Shown: piece by piece, positions 34,276 to 39,078 of the stretch
How the letters are laid out: every line of letters starts with the position of its first letter
How positions within the stretch are numbered: position 1 is the first letter of the stretch
Origin: Methanosarcinales archaeon
GTDB lineage: Archaea > Halobacteriota > Methanosarcinia > Methanosarcinales > Methanosarcinaceae
Assembly: GCA_031260345.1 (NCBI GenBank)
Contig: JAIRKA010000027.1
Location: 1 to 39,078 of the forward strand
DNA length: 39,078 nucleotides
Reading direction: 5' to 3'
The notes under the pieces: generated by a model
Database searches by the model: none
What the model was told of the DNA's origin: nothing
Seen by the model: the letters and a program-made list of their open reading frames with translations, nothing else
Program-made: the position numbers and the translations under genes

Positions 34276-35730
34276 TTACAAAATTGCAATTCTCGTTCTG
34301 TTGCCGGCGCTCAGTTCAATTTCCTCATTCATGCCGAACTTGGAGAAAGCGTCACTGATGCGGACGGTCATGCCGATCTGAATGTTGTTGACGATTTCGG
34401 CGTGTTCGCCCCAAAGGGAGACACGGATTTTGCCGGTGTCGTCTTCAAGTTCAATGTTGGAAACCATGCTTTGCGTGCCGTCGTCTCTTTCAAATTCGCG
34501 GAAGTCGCCGATTTCAACCACGCGGCCCTGAACGGAATAGGATTTGCCGGGCAGAATGTCATTGATGCTGTCGAATTTTTCCATATACTGGACTTCTTTT
34601 TCGGACGCCGCAACACTTCCGCGGGAGCCGACATTGAGTTCAACGGACTGGCTGAAGTCATTCATTCTGGAATAGGCGTTCAAAATGTCAACAGACTCGC
34701 CGAAGTCGAATTCATCCAAATAAACGGTTTTATCGTCCCAAAGGCTGACGCGGATTTTACCGGTGCCGTCACCGACCGTCAGGGTTCCGATTGTTCCTTC
34801 ACTGCCGTCTTTCCTGTTGAATGTACGGACATCGGAAATATCTAAAATGACACCCGAGAGATTAACGCCGTTCATGCCGTCAGTGATTTCAGAAACTTTC
34901 AGAAATTTTTGCTCATATTCGACTTCCGTCCCGGCAATTTCGACAACGCTTGAGTTGCCGAGTGAAATTTCCACTTTCTGGGAGAAGTTGTTGACTTTGG
35001 AATAAGCATTTTGGATTTTAATGGAACTGCCGATATCAAGCTCGTTGACAAGCTCGGTTTTGTCATCCCACATGCTGACGCGGATTGTTCCGGTGGAGTC
35101 GCCGATCGTCATATTTGCAACGCGCCCCTCGCCGCCGTCCTTGCGGGTAAACGTCTTAATCTGGCCGAGGTCCAAAACTTTTCCGAGAATGGTAATATCA
35201 TTCATGCCGTCTTTGATTTCACCGATTTTGCGGACAGGGATGTCATAATCGACTTCTTCGTCGGAAAGGGCAAAAATGCCGTTGTTGCCGACATGAACTT
35301 CAGGACCGTTTAAGCCCCTCTTGGTGTAGCCGGAGACGTTAACACTGCAGCCGGGCTTAATTTCACCGCTTTCAACCGCGTCTACTTTGGAATCCCAAAC
35401 GGAAATTCTGATTCTGCCGGTTGAATCGCCGACCATAACGGTTGCGACACGTCCGATCGTGCCGTCAGCGCGGTTGAATTCCCGCGGGTCATAAATGGTT
35501 AAAATTTTCGCCGCAAATGATATGTTGCCGCTGTTTTCGTCAATGGAATCAATCGTGACGACATCTCTTTCGGTTGCGGAAATGCCGAGGTCGCTTAAAA
35601 CAAGGCGCGCGCACATCTCATCATCGCAAAGGCCGCCTAAAGCTTCTTTTCTTTCTTCGACTTTCGCAATAAAATCGTCGTAGCTGATCAAATTCTGTAC
35701 TTTTTCATAGATTTCTTTGAGTTTTGCCAT
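34276..35730 (-). CDS. Replication protein A-like single-stranded DNA-binding protein, four OB folds
   Basis: The archaeal RPA1-type protein that coats single-stranded DNA in replication and repair. The 484 residues hold four similar OB-fold units starting near ENSGNISFAAKILTIYDPREF, MNDITILGKVLDLGQIKTF, MNGVNLSGVILDISDVRTF and KSYSVQGRVVEIGDFREF. Each ends in a GDSTG(R/T)IR(I/V)S(V/M)W-type strand. This layout matches Methanosarcina RPA1. The frame opens 43 codons upstream, but MAKLKEIYEKV at 35730 is the natural start, with AGGT upstream. No zinc finger is seen. The stop codon is immediately followed by an intergenic repeat. Confidence 0.93.
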   Translation of the reverse strand: MAKLKEIYEKVQNLISYDDFIAKVEERKEALGGLCDDEMCARLVLSDLGISATERDVVTIDSIDENSGNISFAAKILTIYDPREFNRADGTIGRVATVMVGDSTGRIRISVWDSKVDAVESGEIKPGCSVNVSGYTKRGLNGPEVHVGNNGIFALSDEEVDYDIPVRKIGEIKDGMNDITILGKVLDLGQIKTFTRKDGGEGRVANMTIGDSTGTIRVSMWDDKTELVNELDIGSSIKIQNAYSKVNNFSQKVEISLGNSSVVEIAGTEVEYEQKFLKVSEITDGMNGVNLSGVILDISDVRTFNRKDGSEGTIGTLTVGDGTGKIRVSLWDDKTVYLDEFDFGESVDILNAYSRMNDFSQSVELNVGSRGSVAASEKEVQYMEKFDSINDILPGKSYSVQGRVVEIGDFREFERDDGTQSMVSNIELEDDTGKIRVSLWGEHAEIVNNIQIGMTVRISDAFSKFGMNEEIELSAGNRTRIAIL

Positions 35731-36009
35731 TCTTATAACCTGATTTTTTGATTCAGTTTGAAACAATAAACAAGACGCTGACTCAATAGTCTGATAAACC
35801 GGAGTGTCTGAAAAATATTTAAGTTCGGGTACACGGACAAAGGTTGATTTAAAAAACAATTGAGATGTAGTGAATTGCTGAAGGGTTAAAATTTATTAAT
35901 TTAAATAATTCGTCCTCCTATTTGAGCCTGCCGTTTAAGCTGAATTTATCGGATAGTTATTAAAAATCATGATAATCAGCAGTAATAAGGTTTTGCAGTA
36001 TTTGAGCAA

Positions 36010-36040
36010 CTTTATTATATTACAAAGCTGTTTATTCACT
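36010..36040 (+). promoter_or_regulatory. TATA element of kptA, probable leaderless transcript
   Basis: A tttattatatta element centred about 27 bases before the kptA ATG, with no ribosome site between. In archaea this spacing puts transcription initiation at or near the start codon. Confidence 0.45.
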
Positions 36041-36664
36041 ATGATTCGAAGATGCGAAGAGCATGGATGTTTCCGGGGAGAAGTTTGCCCTGATTGCAAT
36101 CAGGAAGGGCAGTTCATTTTGGATGAAGAACGTGAAGACCGTCTGGGACGCTTCATCGCGGGCGCTTTAAGACATTTTCCTTCCAAACTGGGACTTTCCA
36201 TGTTTGAAGACGGCTGGGTCAGCATTAACGCTTTGTCTAACGCCGCTGCCCGCAAATACAAATGGCCAAAAAAATATCATATTTACGCGCTTGTCGAATC
36301 AGATGAAAAAGGAAGATACGAAATTTCGGGCGGCAAAATCCGCGCCGTTTACGGTCATTCCATTGATGTTAATTTGGATTACCCGCTCTATGAAAACGAA
36401 TTCGCTTACTACGGCATCGTTCCCGAAGAAGTGGATATTATTTTGGAAGAAGGTATTCTGCCCGCCAAACAAAGATACGTTCACTTGAGCACCACGCTTG
36501 AAAAAGCGATTGAAGTCGCAATGATTCACTCGGAAAATCCGTCCATTTTTAAAATTGACGCGGCAGCCGCAATTGATGACGGTTTGAACATTATGGTTGC
36601 CAATGAAGACATTTTGCTGGTGGATGAAATTCCGGCAGAGTATATTTTGGAAATTTACGAATAA
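36041..36664 (+). CDS. kptA: RNA 2'-phosphotransferase (KptA/Tpt1)
   Basis: Transfers the 2'-phosphate of spliced RNA (or a similar substrate) to NAD+. The 207-residue archaeal form starts with a zinc-binding element (CEEHGCFRGEVCPDC, residues 4-18). Family motifs follow: AGALRHFPSKLGLSMFEDGWVSINAL (~45), GKIRAVYGHS (~100), YYGIVPEEVDIILEEGILP (~125) and YVHLSTTLEKAIEVA (~150). ATG 36041 is preferred over the in-frame ATG 24 codons upstream because the extra residues are hydrophobic and unlike the family. The gene is divergent from rpa. Confidence 0.93.
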   Translation: MIRRCEEHGCFRGEVCPDCNQEGQFILDEEREDRLGRFIAGALRHFPSKLGLSMFEDGWVSINALSNAAARKYKWPKKYHIYALVESDEKGRYEISGGKIRAVYGHSIDVNLDYPLYENEFAYYGIVPEEVDIILEEGILPAKQRYVHLSTTLEKAIEVAMIHSENPSIFKIDAAAAIDDGLNIMVANEDILLVDEIPAEYILEIYE

Positions 36665-37850
36665 GTTTCCATTCTCATCTTTTCCTCTTGTTTGTTTTTT
36701 ATTCCTGTTTTATTTTCAGCGATGACTTTTTTCAATTGTATTTTTCTTAATTGTATTCTTCGGGCGAAGTTACCACAAACCTTATTAAATCAAAATATTG
36801 TTTATTCTTTGTTTGTCTCTCAAGCACCGTCCGCCAAACAGGCGTCGGCAGACAACAATCGAGAAAAGCAAACAAATCAGTGAATTTGCAAACGATACAT
36901 TTTTATATAATTAATTCGGAAAACGCCAAATTTATATTATATGATGAATGATATGCAAACATACGGTTTACGATTTATTTACAATTTATGAACCGTGATC
37001 ACCTTCACAATTCAATTTCAATCGGATGTAAAAAGCATCCTTTATAAAAAATTAAAAAATTATTTAAAAAATTATCAATATTGATAACTCAAAAGACAGA
37101 TACGAAAACAGTTTCTGCAAAATCGATTCAATCATATCAATAAAATCAACAGGTGACAGCACCATAAGGATGAGTGCGCTTTTAACCTGATTTACACCCG
37201 CGCTGAAAAATATCAAAAATCAATGACAACATAAGCCAAACACGACAGATAAGTCAGTAACGGCAATATAAGTCAATAACATTGATGAATAAAGTCAAAT
37301 GAAGCGCCGAAATATCACAATTATTTCATTTCAAAATGGCGGCTGAAAGCCGACAGAAACACAGCAGCCCGAATATGAAAGCTAAAAGCGGCTTTTCGGA
37401 TTTGGAACAAACAATTTACAAACAATTCAATCACATCATTATCATCACAATCATTATCACAGTCAAATTCAGACTAAGATAACTCAAACATCTGCAAGCT
37501 CGGCAATTTCAGGTTTTTAAGTTTAAACAATCATAAAATTAAAAACGCAATCGGGCTGCATAATCACTTCAGTCTTATTTCCGCCGCCGACAGACCAAAA
37601 CGATTGTTAAGCAGACTCCTTAAAGAAATGAATTCTGCCAAAACATACTGATTTCTGTTAAACGGCCGTTATTGTGAAATGTGAATTACATTGATGACAT
37701 TGTTTTGTTTCATCGGCTGCATACTGATGTTTTTGTCCGTTTTCTCTGTTGCAGCGTTTGAAAAAGTAAATATTTCAAAATGCTCTGAAATGTTTGAAAT
37801 GAATATAAAAGTTTTATTGATTCTGAATCTTTTCTGAAACGGCCGTTTTT
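36665..37850. other. Long gene-free gap upstream of dnaG
   Basis: About 1.2 kb without a supported gene. The plus strand is A/C-rich between about 37000 and 37650 and holds a perfect palindrome (37072-37087), clustered atcattatca copies at about 37430-37465, and spaced aagtca copies near 37251, 37270 and 37292. TATA-like elements at about 36901-36911 and 36929-36940 could start a plus-strand transcript. It may hold an unrecognised RNA or decayed sequence. Confidence 0.4.
37072..37087. promoter_or_regulatory. Perfect 16-bp palindrome TTATCAATATTGATAA
   Basis: A self-complementary 16-base sequence in an AT-rich stretch, suitable as a binding site for a dimeric regulator. No gene start is close, so its target is unclear. 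Confidence 0.35.
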
Positions 37851-37855
37851 GTTTT

Positions 37856-37898
37856 TGACCGGTTCGAAGAAGCGGTCAACTTGGAGCGTAGCTCCAAG
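37856..37898. repeat. Mosaic intergenic repeat, modules A-D, before dnaG
   Basis: A module gaccggttcgaagaagcggt followed by a perfect D hairpin cttggagc-gta-gctccaag. It lies about 50 bases before the dnaG start and may fall within the leader of its transcript. Confidence 0.7.
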
Positions 37899-37945
37899 AG
37901 ATTTGTTCTTTTTTGAGTTTTTGGGTCCGTCCGGAGACAAAAATC

Positions 37946-39078
37946 ATGCAAAATGAAGATACAACAAAATATATTATTCGAACAAAAATCACAGCCGACG
38001 GCGTCATTGAGCGTCCCGACATTGTCGGCGCCATTTTCGGCCAAACTGAGGGTCTTCTCGGAACCGATTTGGACTTACGCGAACTTCAAAAAACAGGCCG
38101 TATCGGCAGAATTGAAGTCATGGTCACAACCAAGAACGGTAAAACGCGCGGAAACATTTTCATTCCGTCCAGTTTAGACAAAGTCAAGACATCTGTTTTG
38201 GCAGCTTCTCTTGAAACGATTGACCGCGTCGGCCCGTGCGTCGCAAACATCGAAGTGACGAAAATCGAAGACGTCCGCGCTTCAAAACGCGTTGACATCG
38301 TTGAGCGCGCCAAAGACATTTACAAAACGATGTTTGAAGACGACCTGCTTGAAGCGCAGGAAATCACTGACGTTATCCGTGAATCCGTCCGCGTCGAGGG
38401 TATTGCCGCATACGGTAAAAATAAGCTTCCGGCCGGTCCCGAATACAATTCCAATGAGATCATTGTTGTTGAAGGCCGCGCCGACGTTTTAACGCTTCTC
38501 AAATACGGCATTAAAAACACAATCAGCGTCGGCGGCACAAACATTCCGCCGGAAGTCGTTGATTTGCTCAAAGGCAAAAAAGTAACCGTTTTTACAGACG
38601 GTGACCGCGGCGGCGAATTGATTATTCGTGAATTGATCCAAGTCACCAATGTGGATTACATTGCCCGCCCGCCGGACGGAAAAGCGGTTGAAGATATGGT
38701 TCAAAAAGAAATCGTTCTGGCGCTTCGCCGCAGGATGACAAAGGATCAGTATATCGAAAAGTACGGAATTGTTCTTCCGGCTTCCAAAAGATCAAGAAGA
38801 CCGGCTGAAACGGACAGATTCGCATGTCCTGTTAAAACTGCTGAAAGGGGCGCCCCGAAAAAAGTTTCTCCGATCAGAAGACCTGCCGTTGCTGTCAGCA
38901 GAATCGACGAGGAAGAAGATATTCCCGTTAGAAGAAGCCGTACGGAAAGGCTACCGGAGAAACCCGAGCGCAGAAGATTTTCCGAAAAAATTGCCGATGA
39001 ATCCGCCGAAGCAGAAGAAAAACCGATCAGACAACTTCGTGCAAGACCTGTTAAGCCCAAAGCAACAAAAGAAGAAAT
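37946..39078 (+). CDS. dnaG: Archaeal DnaG-type primase (cut by window edge)
   Basis: A TOPRIM-domain protein of the archaeal DnaG family, linked both to primer synthesis and to the exosome as a poly(A)-binding subunit. The visible 377 residues begin [19 protein letters not shown]. The TOPRIM motifs [17 protein letters not shown] (~172) and [12 protein letters not shown] (~214) carry the catalytic acidic residues. After residue ~275 comes a low-complexity Arg/Glu/Pro-rich segment, probably disordered; a C-terminal domain may follow outside the window. GGAG about ten bases before the ATG supports the start. Confidence 0.96.
   Translation, partial: MQNEDTTKYIIRTKITADGVIERPDIVGAIFGQTEGLLGTDLDLRELQKTGRIGRIEVMVTTKNGKTRGNIFIPSSLDKVKTSVLAASLETIDRVGPCVANIEVTKIEDVRASKRVDIVERAKDIYKTMFEDDLLEAQEITDVIRESVRVEGIAAYGKNKLPAGPEYNSNEIIVVEGRADVLTLLKYGIKNTISVGGTNIPPEVVDLLKGKKVTVFTDGDRGGELIIRELIQVTNVDYIARPPDGKAVEDMVQKEIVLALRRRMTKDQYIEKYGIVLPASKRSRRPAETDRFACPVKTAERGAPKKVSPIRRPAVAVSRIDEEEDIPVRRSRTERLPEKPERRRFSEKIADESAEAEEKPIRQLRARPVKPKATKEE

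Noticed and set aside
34249-34845. Plus-strand 198-codon frame opposite rpa
   Set aside because: Antisense shadow of the OB-fold repeats.
1-39078. tRNA, rRNA or CRISPR loci
   Set aside because: Looked for T-loop/anticodon-arm patterns, rRNA-like blocks and regular identical repeats; none seen by eye. A dedicated covariance scan would be decisive.

Overview
The window comes from a low-GC methanogenic archaeon, most likely of the Methanosarcinaceae. Archaeal information-processing genes are present: a Cdc48/VAT AAA ATPase, a group II chaperonin (thermosome), Orc1/Cdc6, a four-OB-fold RPA, archaeal DnaG primase, archaeal-type glycyl-tRNA synthetase and KptA. An FmdE-family protein and two copies of the archaeal aromatic-pathway enzyme ADH synthase point to a methanogen. 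The long AT-rich gaps and GLUG-repeat surface proteins would fit a host-associated genus such as Methanimicrococcus; that placement is inference.

Layout. 1-2901: cdc48 (cut by the left edge) and thermosome on the minus strand. 3734-5230: citrate synthase. 5851-9754: an fmdE-like gene divergent from a three-gene iron-complex-type ABC importer. 9755-10690: a gap with a convincing minus-strand promoter, dyads, several hairpins and a terminator, read here as a candidate non-coding RNA. 10691-13752: a radical SAM gene, then two nearly identical ADH synthase genes in tandem. 13938-16313 and 25782-28193: two paralogous GLUG-repeat surface proteins sharing the same terminator hairpin. 16578-18694: an apparent accessory pair, a CARF-nuclease (Card1/Can2-like) and an aminoglycoside-nucleotidyltransferase-like gene with an in-frame TAG. 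18916-24835: glyS, an orphan ABC ATPase, a lipoprotein with a C-terminal membrane helix, and orc1/cdc6. 24836-25781: a probable replication origin with ORB-like elements. 28331-31456: a DedA-copA-copZ cluster. 31774-33482: two CBS-domain proteins. 33688-33837: a 49-codon small ORF. 34276-36664: rpa and kptA, divergent. 37946-end: dnaG, cut by the right edge.

Running through nearly every large gap is a mosaic of short GC-rich palindromic modules. I call them A (gaccggtccgaaggagcggtc type), B (gcgcgcggcg plus aaaagtcgcttacgcgactttt type), C (aaattgctcgcttcgctcaca type) and D (ttggagcgtagctccaa type). They occur in both orientations and several combinations. They sit right against coding ends and in one case supply a stop codon. 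This looks like a genome-wide intergenic repeat family.

The strongest leads for something undescribed are the candidate RNA at 9863-10345, the TAG-containing nucleotidyltransferase next to an orphan CARF nuclease whose canonical catalytic lysine is replaced, the origin elements, and the mosaic repeat family. No CRISPR array, tRNA, rRNA or transposase was recognised.
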